A stretch of DNA of 64,000 nt from positions 1,426,001-1,490,000 of the forward strand of contig NZ_CP107903.1 of assembly GCF_036013955.1 (NCBI RefSeq). Reading direction: 5' to 3'. The translations under genes were made by a program, and so were the position numbers. Position 1 is the first letter of the stretch. Every line of letters begins with the position of its first letter. Below, piece by piece: positions 24,383-32,798 of this stretch. A model generated the notes under the pieces. The model was not told where the DNA came from. It did not search any database and saw only the letters and a program-made list of their open reading frames with translations. Origin of the DNA: Streptomyces sp. NBC_00459. GTDB lineage: Bacteria; Actinomycetota; Actinomycetes; Streptomycetales; Streptomycetaceae.

Positions 24383-25384
24383 CTATGCGGCGGTACGACG
24401 GTCCGCCACATCCTTTTCGGGTCCCCGGGCGACCGGCTCCGCCGACCCCTTGGCGGGTGCCGACGACTGCGCGATGAACGCGCCCAGGAGCACCACCGCG
24501 CCCCCGACGATCTGCGGCGCCGACAGATGCTCGCCCAGCAGCACCCAGGCGAGCCCGGTCGCGATGACCGCCTCCAGACACGCCACGACCCCGGCGACCT
24601 GCGGCGAGAGCCGCCGCACGGCGAGCACACCGGTGACGTACGCGACAACCGTGGCGACCAGCACGAGCCAGCCCAGCAGCAGCCCGGCCGCGACGGGCGT
24701 GCCGTCCATGTGGGCGCTGCCCGCGAGCACGGACCAGTCCATGCGCCACGGACGCGCCACGACGGTCAGCACGAGGGCGCCGACCAGGAGTCCGTACGCG
24801 ATGACCCCGAGGGGGTCCGGTGCCTCGTCGCCCGCGTCGCTGCCCTGGTCGGACAGGACGAAGTAGCCGACCTGGCAGCAGGCGGCCGCGAGCGCGAGCA
24901 GCAGCCCCACGGCGTCGAAGCTCAGCCCGGACCACACCTCGACGACACAGGCGAGCCCGCCGACCGCGAGGACGACACCCAGCGCGGCGGCGCGGGTCAC
25001 GGGCCGCCGCTGCACGAACCGCACCCAGCCGAGCACAAGGGCGGGAGCGAGGTATTCGACGAGCAGGGCGACCCCGACGGGGATGCGGGAGATCGCGGCG
25101 AAGTAGCAGGCCTGGACGCCGGCCACGGCCAGCAGCCCGAATCCGGCGAGCAGCGCGGGCCGCCGACGCACCAGCGCACGGTGCCGCACGGCCAGCGGCA
25201 GCATCACGAGGGCCGCACCCGTCACACGGAGCCACACCACGTGCAGCGGATCGAGGCCCGCCTCGATCAACGGCTTGGCCGCGACCCCGGAGCCGCCGAA
25301 CGCGACCGCCGACACCAGCGCGAGTCCGAGCCCGACGCCCCTGCCCCGACCGACCCCACCGCTCCCTGACGTACGCACCGGCAC
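24383..25384 (-). CDS. EamA/DMT-superfamily exporter
   Basis: A 333-residue ten-helix EamA protein (GLALVSAVAFGGSGVAAKPL in the first helix; RIPVGVALLVEYLAPALVLG before the first-repeat end; LSPQVAGVVACLEAVIATGL in the second). The arrangement LVEYLAPALVLGWVRF with the charged loop is typical of exporters related to RhtA. A GTG start is used. It is on the same strand as the preceding exporter but probably has its own promoter. Substrate unknown. Confidence 0.88.
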   Translation of the reverse strand: MPVRTSGSGGVGRGRGVGLGLALVSAVAFGGSGVAAKPLIEAGLDPLHVVWLRVTGAALVMLPLAVRHRALVRRRPALLAGFGLLAVAGVQACYFAAISRIPVGVALLVEYLAPALVLGWVRFVQRRPVTRAAALGVVLAVGGLACVVEVWSGLSFDAVGLLLALAAACCQVGYFVLSDQGSDAGDEAPDPLGVIAYGLLVGALVLTVVARPWRMDWSVLAGSAHMDGTPVAAGLLLGWLVLVATVVAYVTGVLAVRRLSPQVAGVVACLEAVIATGLAWVLLGEHLSAPQIVGGAVVLLGAFIAQSSAPAKGSAEPVARGPEKDVADRRTAA

Positions 25385-25477
25385 ATGATGACAGGCGACG
25401 ACATGACCGTCACCCCCGATGACACCTGTCTCATCGACTGGACGGGCCTCCGGGCTCCGTCGAGCGGACCCCGCGCC

Positions 25478-26062
25478 TCAGCCGACGCCGTCGAGGCCCC
25501 CGGCGTACTCCTCGCACGCCGCCGCCGCGATCGCTTCGACCTGCAGCAGCCGAGCCGGCAGCTCCCCCGGCTCGACTCCACCCCGTCGCAGCACCTCGAC
25601 GGCCCGGGACTGCGGATCCGCGACGATCGCCGCGAGCAGATCGGTGCCTCGGGCCTGTGCGTCACCGCGTCGCCCGGCCCGCTCGCACGCCTCCTCCAGC
25701 GCGCCCGCCGCGACCGGTGACCAGCCCGCCGTATGCACCGCCCCCGGCAGCACGGGCAGGGCCCCGGAGTCCTCGACCGAGCCCTGCCAGCGCAGTCCGT
25801 AGCCGATGCTGCGCTGCACGAGATAGCCGAGCAGCCGCGCGACCTGCGGATCTCCGCCTTCGAACACCGCGCGCACCTCGGAATCGGACTCCAGGAGCGT
25901 GTGCAGCAGATGGGCCGTGTCGATCTGCCGGTCCCCGTCCCGCAGTGCCCTTCTGCGCGCACCGGCGACCACCGCTGCCAGCTCGGAGGTGAGCCTGGCA
26001 TCGTTGTCCACGCGGTTCGCACCGTGCTCTGTGGTCGACTGCCGGGGGATACGGGGTTGCAC
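25478..26062 (-). CDS. Clp N-terminal-domain protein (ClpA/C N-domain, stand-alone)
   Basis: A 194-residue protein with two Clp_N-like repeats: residues 24-75 (LAAVVAGARRRALRDGDRQI followed by TAHLLHTLLESDSEVRAVFE) and residues 105-165 (AAGALEEACERAGRRGDAQA, then TDLLAAIVADPQSRAVEVLR). There is no AAA+ ATPase domain, so it cannot unfold substrates itself; it may act as adaptor or decoy for ClpC. Stand-alone proteins of this kind are common in Streptomyces. It uses a GTG start. Confidence 0.85.
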   Translation of the reverse strand: MQPRIPRQSTTEHGANRVDNDARLTSELAAVVAGARRRALRDGDRQIDTAHLLHTLLESDSEVRAVFEGGDPQVARLLGYLVQRSIGYGLRWQGSVEDSGALPVLPGAVHTAGWSPVAAGALEEACERAGRRGDAQARGTDLLAAIVADPQSRAVEVLRRGGVEPGELPARLLQVEAIAAAACEEYAGGLDGVG

Positions 26063-26152
26063 ACCCCCACCCCATCAGTCCCAGCGGATCCGGTCATCCT
26101 CGCGACGCATCATTTCCGCGTCCCACGGAAGGTGGGCATCGAGCGTGGAATC

Positions 26153-26168
26153 TCCTCCCTAGGGAGGA
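26153..26168. promoter_or_regulatory. Perfect 16-bp palindrome in a divergent promoter region
   Basis: TCCTCCCTAGGGAGGA is self-complementary over 16 bp. It sits about midway between the Clp_N gene (minus) and the small gene at 26270 (plus), so it could be an operator for either. No T-run follows, so a terminator is less likely. Confidence 0.45.
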
Positions 26169-26269
26169 CATCACGCCGCTCCGGCACGAAGCCGACGCAT
26201 GGGGCGCGCACCCTCATTCCGTGCGCCCCGGGCGCAACCGGAGCACCCGCTCGCACGTCCCACTCCAAC

Positions 26270-26458
26270 ATGGAGAGCAGGTGCTGGCTGGTGGCGCTGC
26301 CGGCCACGGACGGCAGACAGTACGTGTACCGCGTATACGCCCCCGAGGACGCGCTGCTCGCCGACCTGTTCTGGGAGGCGTGGCACTGTCACGACGAAGG
26401 CCCCTTCCCGCGCGCGTGGGACCTGTTCGACGCGGCGGTCATACATCAGGTGGGCTGA
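26270..26458 (+). CDS. Small conserved-type hypothetical protein
   Basis: A 62-residue ORF beginning MESRCWLVALPATDGRQYVY and ending in DAAVIHQVG. It is rich in aromatic and acidic residues (DLFWEAWHCHDEGPFPRAWD) and has codon use typical of the genome, with third positions almost all G or C. No good ribosome-binding site is visible before the ATG, so the start is uncertain. I recognise no family; it resembles short orphan proteins seen in other Streptomyces. It is followed by an SRPBCC gene on the same strand. Confidence 0.6.
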   Translation: MESRCWLVALPATDGRQYVYRVYAPEDALLADLFWEAWHCHDEGPFPRAWDLFDAAVIHQVG

Positions 26459-26557
26459 ACCCGTGCCGACTTTTTCTGACGACCCGTCAGTATTGAATGT
26501 TCCAGCCCTTGCGGCTACGTTCCGCGACACCGCAGCCCGAGACACAGAGGTGGTCGC

Positions 26558-26986
26558 ATGGCCGAAATAAGCGCGGAGGCACACATCCAGGCACCGGCGG
26601 AGAAGATCTGGGCGCAGCTGACGGACTGGTCGGCGTACGGAGCCTGGAACGCGACCCACACGAGCTTCCCGAAGGGCGGCCCCTCCGCACTGGAGGTCGG
26701 CGGCACCTTCGAGGAGAACATGAAGCTGATGGGCTTCCCGGCCGAGGTCGACTGGACCATCGAGGAGCTGGAACCGGCTCGCACACTGGCGATCAGGGGC
26801 AAGGGCCCGATGGCGGTGATGGTCGCCACGCGCTACACCCTCACGCCCGACGGCGACGCCACGACCGTCCGTATCGACGGCGAGTTCACCGGCGCGGCCG
26901 TCTCCCTGATGGCCGGCAAACTGAAGGACTCGGGGACGGCCGCCCTGAACGAGTCCCTGCGCAAGCTGGCCGGCCTGGTGATCTGA
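26558..26986 (+). CDS. SRPBCC (START/polyketide cyclase-like) family protein
   Basis: A 142-residue single-domain protein of the SRPBCC fold. The opening strand and helix MAEISAEAHIQAPAEKIWAQ and the following LTDWSAYGAWNATHT are characteristic. The cavity-lining part continues through VDWTIEELEPARTLAIRGKG to the long C-terminal helix LKDSGTAALNESLRKLAGLV. Such proteins bind hydrophobic ligands or act as cyclases or dehydratases; no partner enzymes lie beside it, so no function is assigned. A bidirectional terminator follows. Confidence 0.9.
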   Translation: MAEISAEAHIQAPAEKIWAQLTDWSAYGAWNATHTSFPKGGPSALEVGGTFEENMKLMGFPAEVDWTIEELEPARTLAIRGKGPMAVMVATRYTLTPDGDATTVRIDGEFTGAAVSLMAGKLKDSGTAALNESLRKLAGLVI

Positions 26987-27018
26987 GCCCGTCAGCAAGC
27001 GTCGTACGGCAACACAGA

Positions 27019-27048
27019 GGCACCCCGCGGACACTTCCGCGGGGTGCC
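27019..27048. terminator. Bidirectional terminator hairpin
   Basis: Perfect 12-bp arms (GGCACCCCGCGG and CCGCGGGGTGCC) with a 6-nt loop, placed between the convergent SRPBCC and PadR genes. Confidence 0.85.
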
Positions 27049-27103
27049 CCTGCGCACTGGGGGACGTGCCGCCGGAGGCGGGCCCGTCTCCGAGGGCGAC
27101 CCA

Positions 27104-27760
27104 TCAGTCCTCGTCGGCGAGGATCAGATACAGCTTCTTGCGCGCTTCGTTGATCACCGTGAGCGCCTTCTCGCGCTGTTCCTTGCTGCCCGTCTTCCAG
27201 ACCTGGCCGAAGGCCTCCATCAGACCGAAGCCGGCCTGGCGGATGTCGTTCAGCGCTTCCCAGTCGACGCCGCGTCCGGCCTCTTCCCAGGGTGCGTCGG
27301 GGCCCTCGCCGGCCGCCGTGCGACCGGACTCGGTGAGCGCGAACAGCTTCTTGCCGCCCTCGCTCTCGTTGGCGATCAGGCCCTCGTCCTCCAGCAGCTG
27401 AAGGGTGGGGTAGACCGAGCCGGGGCTGGGCTTCCACGCCCCTCCGCTGCGCTCGGCGATCTCCTGGATCATCTCGTAGCCGTGCATGGGCCGGTCCTTC
27501 AGCAGGGCCAGGATCGACGCGCGGACGTCACCGCGCCGCGCCCTGCCCCGCGGTCCGCCCCTGCCTCCGCGCCCGCCCCAGGGACCCGGGCCGAAACCAG
27601 GGCCACCAGGACCGCCGGGACCGCCGAATCCGGGCCCGAAGGGACCGAAGGCGGCTCGCCGCCCCTCGAAGCCGCCCCGGCCGAAGCCTCGGGGGCCGCC
27701 ATGACCGTGTCCGTGTCCGGGACCGAAGCCCGGACCGAATTCCTCTCCATGGGAACGCAT
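27104..27760 (-). CDS. PadR-family regulator with Gly-rich N-terminal tail
   Basis: A 218-residue PadR regulator. Residues 1-80 are a low-complexity Gly/Pro/Arg/His tail (HGHGHGGPRGFGRGG), possibly metal- or nucleic-acid-binding. The winged helix follows (RASILALLKDRPMHGYEMIQ and SGGAWKPSPGSVYPTLQLLE), then the dimerising C-terminal helices. GGAG 8 nt upstream supports the ATG. It is divergent from an orphan response regulator, with inverted repeats between them. PadR repressors usually control their own gene and the neighbour. Confidence 0.9.
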   Translation of the reverse strand: MRSHGEEFGPGFGPGHGHGHGGPRGFGRGGFEGRRAAFGPFGPGFGGPGGPGGPGFGPGPWGGRGGRGGPRGRARRGDVRASILALLKDRPMHGYEMIQEIAERSGGAWKPSPGSVYPTLQLLEDEGLIANESEGGKKLFALTESGRTAAGEGPDAPWEEAGRGVDWEALNDIRQAGFGLMEAFGQVWKTGSKEQREKALTVINEARKKLYLILADED

Positions 27761-27810
27761 CGCAACCACTCCATTCGTTGTCTTGTCGTTGATCTGTCGC
27801 GATGCGTCAA

Positions 27811-27938
27811 CGATATATCGGAATAGCTCGCACGACAACCCCCGCAAAGAAGTGACCCAGGCCACAGTAGAAACGATGACGTTTCGATAGCACGAAGAGC
27901 TAGGCTGACGAACAACGAAGTGAACGAAACAGTTTCGT
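27811..27938. promoter_or_regulatory. Divergent control region with three inverted repeats
   Basis: Three dyads lie between the PadR and response-regulator genes: CGATATATCG (27811-27820), GAAACG-4-CGTTTC (27870-27885) and ACGAAAC-1-GTTTCGT (27924-27938). The last two share the half site GAAAC/GTTTC and are probably sites for one regulator; the last lies just before the response-regulator ribosome-binding site. Confidence 0.55.
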
Positions 27939-27956
27939 ACAAGGAGAGTGCCCCCC

Positions 27957-28655
27957 ATGGCCTCCGTACTCGTCGTACACCGCCACTCCCTGCAGCGTCT
28001 CGGACTGCGCATGCTCCTCGCTGCCCAGCCCGACCTGACCGTCGTCGGCGAGGCGACGAGCGGCGCCGAAGCTGTTCGCATGAGCGCCGCGTTCGGGCCC
28101 GATGTCGTCCTGATGGACAGCCAGGTGGTCGACACGGACGGCGTCGACGTCATCCGTCGCATCAGCCGGTCCACCACCCTGCTGCCGGTCTCCGAGCCCG
28201 CGAGAGCCGCAGACCACCGCCCGCGCGTGCTGGTCCTTACCCCCACCGGCCACGAACAGCACGCCTACGCGGCCCTGCGCGCCGGAGCAGGCGGGTTCCT
28301 TCCCCAGGACGCCACCCCTGAGGAACTGACCGCGGCCGTCCGTATCGTGGCCGCCGGGGACGCCGTCACCACCCCCAGCCTCACCCGCGCGCTCATCGAC
28401 ACCGTCCGGCACGAACGCACCTTCGGCTCTCTGGAACGAGAGAGCGAGCTCGGCGCGCTCACCAGGCGCGAACGCGACGTCCTCACCGCGGTCGCCGCCG
28501 GCTGGTCCAACACCGAGATCGCCACCCGACTGTCGATCTCACCGACCACGGTGAAGTCCCACGTCAGCCGCATCCTCACCAAGATCGGCGCACGCGCGCG
28601 CGTACAGGCGGTGGTCTTCGCATACGAGTCCGGCCTGGTACGACCGGCCGCCTGA
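27957..28655 (+). CDS. Orphan NarL/LuxR-type response regulator with atypical receiver
   Basis: A 232-residue regulator. The receiver keeps Asp54 (DVVLMDSQV) but has HRHS where the acidic pair normally stands and FLPQDA in place of the conserved Lys, so normal phosphorylation is doubtful. A 30-residue insertion (RSTTLLPVSEPARAADHRPR) sits between two receiver strands. The C-terminal LuxR helix-turn-helix is canonical (LTRRERDVLTAVAAGWSNTE and LSISPTTVKSHVSRILTKIG). No histidine kinase is adjacent. AAGGAG 10 nt upstream fixes the ATG. Confidence 0.92.
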   Translation: MASVLVVHRHSLQRLGLRMLLAAQPDLTVVGEATSGAEAVRMSAAFGPDVVLMDSQVVDTDGVDVIRRISRSTTLLPVSEPARAADHRPRVLVLTPTGHEQHAYAALRAGAGGFLPQDATPEELTAAVRIVAAGDAVTTPSLTRALIDTVRHERTFGSLERESELGALTRRERDVLTAVAAGWSNTEIATRLSISPTTVKSHVSRILTKIGARARVQAVVFAYESGLVRPAA

Positions 28656-28799
28656 CGCCCCACGCCGCCCGGCGGACGACACCCCCTCGCACACTGAGCA
28701 CACCCGACGCACCCGACCCACCCGGTCGGCCTCGAACCAGGTCCAGCACCCGGGAATTGGCCTTGGTCCCCCACCCCGCCACCCGTCTAGCGTCGTCCC

Positions 28800-29609
28800 A
28801 TGCGCATTCGAATCGTCGACGCCTTCACCGACCGCCCGTTCGCCGGCAACCCGGCCGGCGTCATGCTCCTCGACGGCTTCCCGGACGACGCCCGGCTCCA
28901 GCGGATCGCCCTGGAGGTCAACCACGCCGAGACGGCGTTCGCCCACCGTCTGCCCGAGGGCGGCGAGGCCGACTGGGCACTGCGCTGGTTCACCCCGGCC
29001 GCCGAGGTCGCGATGTGCGGCCACGCCACGCTCGCCACGGCCCACGTCCTGCACACCACCGGCTCCCACTCGGGACCGGTACGGTTCGCGACCCTCAGCG
29101 GTGTCCTCATCGCGGCACCCCGCGAGGACGGCTCGATCACCCTCGACTTCCCGACCGCCCCGCTGACCCGCGTCGAGCCGCCCGCCGGGGTCGCCGAGGC
29201 CCTGGGCGCCGAGCCGCTCGCGGCCTTCGACACCGGCCCGAACATCAACGACCTGCTGATCGAGGTCGCCGACGAGAAGACGGTCCTGGGCCTCACCCCC
29301 GATCTCAAGGCCCTCGTCGCCCACTCGGAACGCGGCGTCATCGCCACCGCCCGCGCGGACAACCCCGCCGAGGGCTACGACTTCGTCTCGCGCTGCTTCT
29401 TCCCCCGGATCGGCATCGACGAGGACCCGGTCACCGGCAGCGCCCACACCGCTCTCGCCCCCTACTGGTCCGAGCGTCTCGGCCGCCCGGACCTCACCGG
29501 CCTCCAGGCCTCCGCCCGCACCGGCCTGGTCCGCACGGAGCTCCGCGGCGACCGCACCCTGCTCACCGGCCGAGCGGTCACCACCATCGACGGCGAACTG
29601 CTCGTCTGA
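28800..29609 (+). CDS. PhzF-family isomerase/epimerase
   Basis: A 269-residue protein with the double hot-dog-like PhzF fold. The catalytic Glu is Glu44 in NHAETAF. Other family stretches are VDAFTDRPFAGNPAGV, RWFTPAAEVAMCGHATLATA and IDEDPVTGSAHTALAPYWSE. PhzF isomerises a dihydroanthranilate in phenazine synthesis, but most homologues, including those outside phz clusters like this one, have unknown substrates. No phenazine genes are near. A terminator follows. Confidence 0.93.
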   Translation: MRIRIVDAFTDRPFAGNPAGVMLLDGFPDDARLQRIALEVNHAETAFAHRLPEGGEADWALRWFTPAAEVAMCGHATLATAHVLHTTGSHSGPVRFATLSGVLIAAPREDGSITLDFPTAPLTRVEPPAGVAEALGAEPLAAFDTGPNINDLLIEVADEKTVLGLTPDLKALVAHSERGVIATARADNPAEGYDFVSRCFFPRIGIDEDPVTGSAHTALAPYWSERLGRPDLTGLQASARTGLVRTELRGDRTLLTGRAVTTIDGELLV

Positions 29610-29621
29610 GGGCAGACGGAA

Positions 29622-29645
29622 GGGCGTACGAAACCTCGTACGCCC
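29622..29645. terminator. Bidirectional terminator hairpin
   Basis: Perfect 10-bp arms (GGGCGTACGA and TCGTACGCCC) with a 4-nt loop, between the convergent PhzF and CPBP genes. Confidence 0.85.
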
Positions 29646-29658
29646 CTCGCCCGGCCGC

Positions 29659-30459
29659 TCACGCCGTGGGCAGCCAGGGCAGCTTCCCCGCCAGCAGCGC
29701 GTACCCCACGAACGCCCCGATGTCGAGCAGTGAGTGCGCCACCACCAGGGGCCCCACCCGGCCCCACCGCCGGTAGAGGTACACGAACACCACCCCCATC
29801 ACCATGTTTCCGATGAACCCGCCGATGCCCTGGTAAAGGTGGTACGACCCGCGCAGTACGGAACTGGCCACCAGTGCCGTCCCCGGGGTCCACCCCAACT
29901 GGCGCAGTCGGCGCAGCAGGAACGCGACGACGATCACTTCCTCCAGTACGGCGTTCTGCACCGCCGAGAGGATCAGCACCGGGTACTTCCACCACACCTC
30001 GGGCAACGCCTCCGGCACCACCGTGAGGTTGAAACCGAGTTCGCGGGCCGCCAGATAGAAGGCGATTCCGCTGCTGCCGATCACCGCCGCGACGGCGGCC
30101 CCGCGGCCGAGGTCGGGCCAGGGCCGGGTGCGGTCGAAGCCCAGCGTGCGCAGCCCCTTCCCCTCGCGCAGCAGGAAGTGCGCGACCAGGGCGACCGGTA
30201 CCAGCGACGTCGTGATGCCGAAGAGCTGCCAGGCGAGATCCAGCCATGGCCGACCCGGCGCCGCAGAGGCGTTGAGGGTGGCCGCCTGGTCCTTGAGGCC
30301 GCCCGGTTTCGTGACCGACCCGACAAAGCTGATCAGGGCCGAGACACCGCTCGCCCCGAGTGACAGCCCCAGAACCAACAGCGTCTCGTCCCGGAGAGTC
30401 CGTCGCGACGGCCGCTCCTCAGGAACGGAACCAGCCACCGCGCCCGTCTCCACCTGCAC
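29659..30459 (-). CDS. CPBP-family intramembrane metalloprotease
   Basis: A 266-residue polytopic membrane protein of the CAAX-protease/bacteriocin-processing (CPBP, Abi) family. Motif 1 is Glu173-Glu174 in AVLEEVIVVAFLLRRL; motif 2 has His207 in SVLRGSYHLYQG; the third conserved His is His242 in VAHSLLDIGAF. About seven hydrophobic segments are visible. Members cleave within membranes or act in peptide maturation and immunity; no bacteriocin gene is adjacent. A GTG start is used, with a second in-frame GTG two codons later. Confidence 0.9.
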   Translation of the reverse strand: MQVETGAVAGSVPEERPSRRTLRDETLLVLGLSLGASGVSALISFVGSVTKPGGLKDQAATLNASAAPGRPWLDLAWQLFGITTSLVPVALVAHFLLREGKGLRTLGFDRTRPWPDLGRGAAVAAVIGSSGIAFYLAARELGFNLTVVPEALPEVWWKYPVLILSAVQNAVLEEVIVVAFLLRRLRQLGWTPGTALVASSVLRGSYHLYQGIGGFIGNMVMGVVFVYLYRRWGRVGPLVVAHSLLDIGAFVGYALLAGKLPWLPTA

Positions 30460-30706
30460 TCCTGCCTCCAGTTGTGTAGTCCCGCCGCTTCCGGCGTGCC
30501 TCCACCTTCCCTGTCATACGGCCCGTGCTGCCGATTCAGCTCATACGGCTGTCCCGCATCACGTGTGCTGTTGACCAGGGCGGGACACCACCGTCATGGG
30601 ACGTCACAGCTTGCCCGATCCACCTGAGGAGAGCGCGGGTGCCCCCCGTGCACGCGCCGACCGCCGCACGGGGGCCATCGCGACGGCACTCGTTCTCGCC
30701 GGGCGA

Positions 30707-32224
30707 TCACCCCAGCGGCACCGGTTCCGGCAGCCCCACGGGCCAGGTGTGCACCGGCTCCCCGAGGTGCATCAGCTCGCTGTAGCGCCGGGTGGTCGCG
30801 GCCAGCGCGGTTTCCCGGGACAGCCCCTTCTCCAGCGCCCGGTGGAAGGTGGCCGCCTGCCAGGACGCTCCGTTGGCCCGAAGCCGGCACCGTTCCTCGA
30901 TCACCCCGAGGTACAGGTCCCGGTCGGCGGGTTCGACCCCCCAGGCGTCGAGGCCGGCCGCGGCGAGCGGCAGCAGTTCGTCCCGTACGAGATGCACGGC
31001 GTCGACCTCCGCCGTGCCACCGAACCGCCCGCCCCGGGGCCACCGGAGCCGCGCGTCGATGCCGTACCGGCAGGCCGCGTCGAAGTTGGCGGCGGCGGCC
31101 TCGAAGGGCAGCCGGGTCCACACCGGCCGGGGCTCCTCGGCGAGCGCCCTGACGACCCCGTAGTAGAAGGCCGCGTTGGCGATGACGTCCGTGACCGTGG
31201 GCCCGGCGGGCAGCACCCGGTTCTCGACGCGAAGATGCGGAACGCCGTCCGCGATGCCGTAGACCGGACGGTTCCAGCGGTACACGGTGCCGTTGTGCAG
31301 CACCAGTTCGCCGAGCTTCGGCACACCCCCGGCGTCGAGGACGCCGAGCGGGTCCTCGTCGTCGCAGATCGGCAGCAGCGCCGGGTAGTAACGCAGGTTC
31401 TCCTCGAAGAGGTCGTACGCCGACGAGATCCACCGCTCCCCGAACCAGGTGCGCGGCCGCACTCCCTGCGCCTGGAGTTCCGGCGGGCGTGTGTCCGTGG
31501 ACTGTGTGAACAGCGGGGGCCGCGACTCCCGCCACAGCTCACGGCCGAACAGGAAGGGCGAGTTGGCCCCGATCGCGACCTGCGCGGCGGCGATCGCCTG
31601 CGCCGCGTTCCACACATCGGCGAACCGCGCCGGCGTGACCTGCAGATGCAGCTGCACGGAGGTACAGGCCGCCTCCGGAGCGATGGACTTCGACGTGCAC
31701 GAGAGGCGCTCCACGCCGTCGATGTCGAGCGTGAACTCCTCACCGCGGGCTGCCACGATCTGATCGTTGAGCAGGGCGTAGCGGTCGACCTCGGAAAGGT
31801 TGGAGGAGACCAGGTCGTCCCGTTCGAGCGTCGGCAGAATGCCGATCATCATGATCCCCGCGTCCACCTCGTTCGCTTTCCGGTGGGCATATGCCAGTGA
31901 CGTACGGAGTTCTTCGGCGAGGCGGTCGAATACGCGGCCCGCGAGGCGATGGGGGGCAATGTTGACTTCCAGATTGAACATGGCGAGTTCTGTTTGGAAA
32001 TCTCGGCTGGCGATCCTTTCGAGTACTTGCCCATTCATCATTTTCGGCATGCCGTCGGGCCCGACGAGATTCAGCTCGATCTCCAGCCCCAGGAGATTCT
32101 TGGGGCGGTCGAACCGCTTCTCGGCCAGCAGTCGCTCCAGCCCCGTCAGACACTGCCGGAGCTTGGTGCGGTAGCGCCGGCGATCGGACAGGTCGAACGG
32201 CCCCGCCACGACCTTCTCCCCCAT
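30707..32224 (-). CDS. Glutamate-cysteine ligase-like carboxylate-amine ligase (GCS2 superfamily)
   Basis: A 505-residue ATP-dependent ligase of the GCS2/YbdK superfamily. The N-terminal glutamate-binding region shows LLGLEIELNLV and the core contains MFNLEVNIAPHRL, ACTSVQLHLQVTPARFADVW and GANSPFLFGRELW. In Streptomyces mycothiol replaces glutathione, so the product is probably not gamma-glutamylcysteine for glutathione; ergothioneine-type or other gamma-glutamyl compounds are possible. The ATG has GGAGGG 8 nt upstream. It stands alone, with 247 bp of gene-free sequence downstream. Confidence 0.85.
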   Translation of the reverse strand: MGEKVVAGPFDLSDRRRYRTKLRQCLTGLERLLAEKRFDRPKNLLGLEIELNLVGPDGMPKMMNGQVLERIASRDFQTELAMFNLEVNIAPHRLAGRVFDRLAEELRTSLAYAHRKANEVDAGIMMIGILPTLERDDLVSSNLSEVDRYALLNDQIVAARGEEFTLDIDGVERLSCTSKSIAPEAACTSVQLHLQVTPARFADVWNAAQAIAAAQVAIGANSPFLFGRELWRESRPPLFTQSTDTRPPELQAQGVRPRTWFGERWISSAYDLFEENLRYYPALLPICDDEDPLGVLDAGGVPKLGELVLHNGTVYRWNRPVYGIADGVPHLRVENRVLPAGPTVTDVIANAAFYYGVVRALAEEPRPVWTRLPFEAAAANFDAACRYGIDARLRWPRGGRFGGTAEVDAVHLVRDELLPLAAAGLDAWGVEPADRDLYLGVIEERCRLRANGASWQAATFHRALEKGLSRETALAATTRRYSELMHLGEPVHTWPVGLPEPVPLG

Positions 32225-32798
32225 CGGAGTGTCCCTCCTCGAATGGGCGGGCCGAAGATCCGGCCGCTGATGTCCCGGGTCACGTGGGATAGTGCCCACC
32301 AAACGCGATCGATAACGCCCTGCGTGTTCCCGTCACCCGCTACGCTGGCCGAGGTGACCGGCGGCACATTCGCCCGGCATGGCGTCGCAGACGGTTTCAG
32401 GCCGGGACGACCCGACAGTTTCGCGCACTTGCGAACTCGTGAAAAACGCCGACGACAATTGGCCGACCGCCGTCGGCACGTCCACCGAGGTCATCGCTGT
32501 CCGACCGGCCGGGAATCGGTAGAAACACCTCGCAACGCCGACTGAACAGACCCTTGCTCTTCACGCGGAAAACAGTTAGACGAAACATAGTCAGAACACG
32601 TGTCGTATAAACTCCGCGAACAAGGGCAGAGAGTCGGCGCCCAGGTCCTGGGTCCTGCCGTCCAGGTGACGTCCGGCAGGCCGCGCCCCGTCAGCGCACC
32701 CGGCCCCCGCCTCTTCGGCCCCGAGACTTCGAGAGCTGACAGCGCCGTCCGCCCCCGCCCTCGCGCCACCGTGCCTGTCGAATGAGAGGCGTTCCACC
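32225..32798. other. 574-bp intergenic region, promoters only
   Basis: It separates two divergent genes. An AT-richer patch around 32560-32620 with the palindrome ACACGTGT (32596-32603) is the likeliest promoter area. A 47-codon frame at 32379-32522 has weak codon bias and no ribosome-binding site, so I do not call it. No RNA gene is recognisable. Confidence 0.5.

Noticed and set aside
27104..27760. Gly/His-rich PadR N terminus as a copper-binding regulator
   Set aside because: It has few His and is mostly Gly/Pro/Arg; nothing nearby links it to metals.
30596..31900. Long open frame opposite the GCS2-type ligase; similar ones oppose gcvP, copA and manC
   Set aside because: High GC content creates long antisense frames; the opposite strand carries clear protein families in each case.
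32379..32522. 47-codon frame in the gap before the hypothetical gene
   Set aside because: Codon bias is weak (about 77 percent GC3), there is no ribosome-binding site and no recognisable motif.
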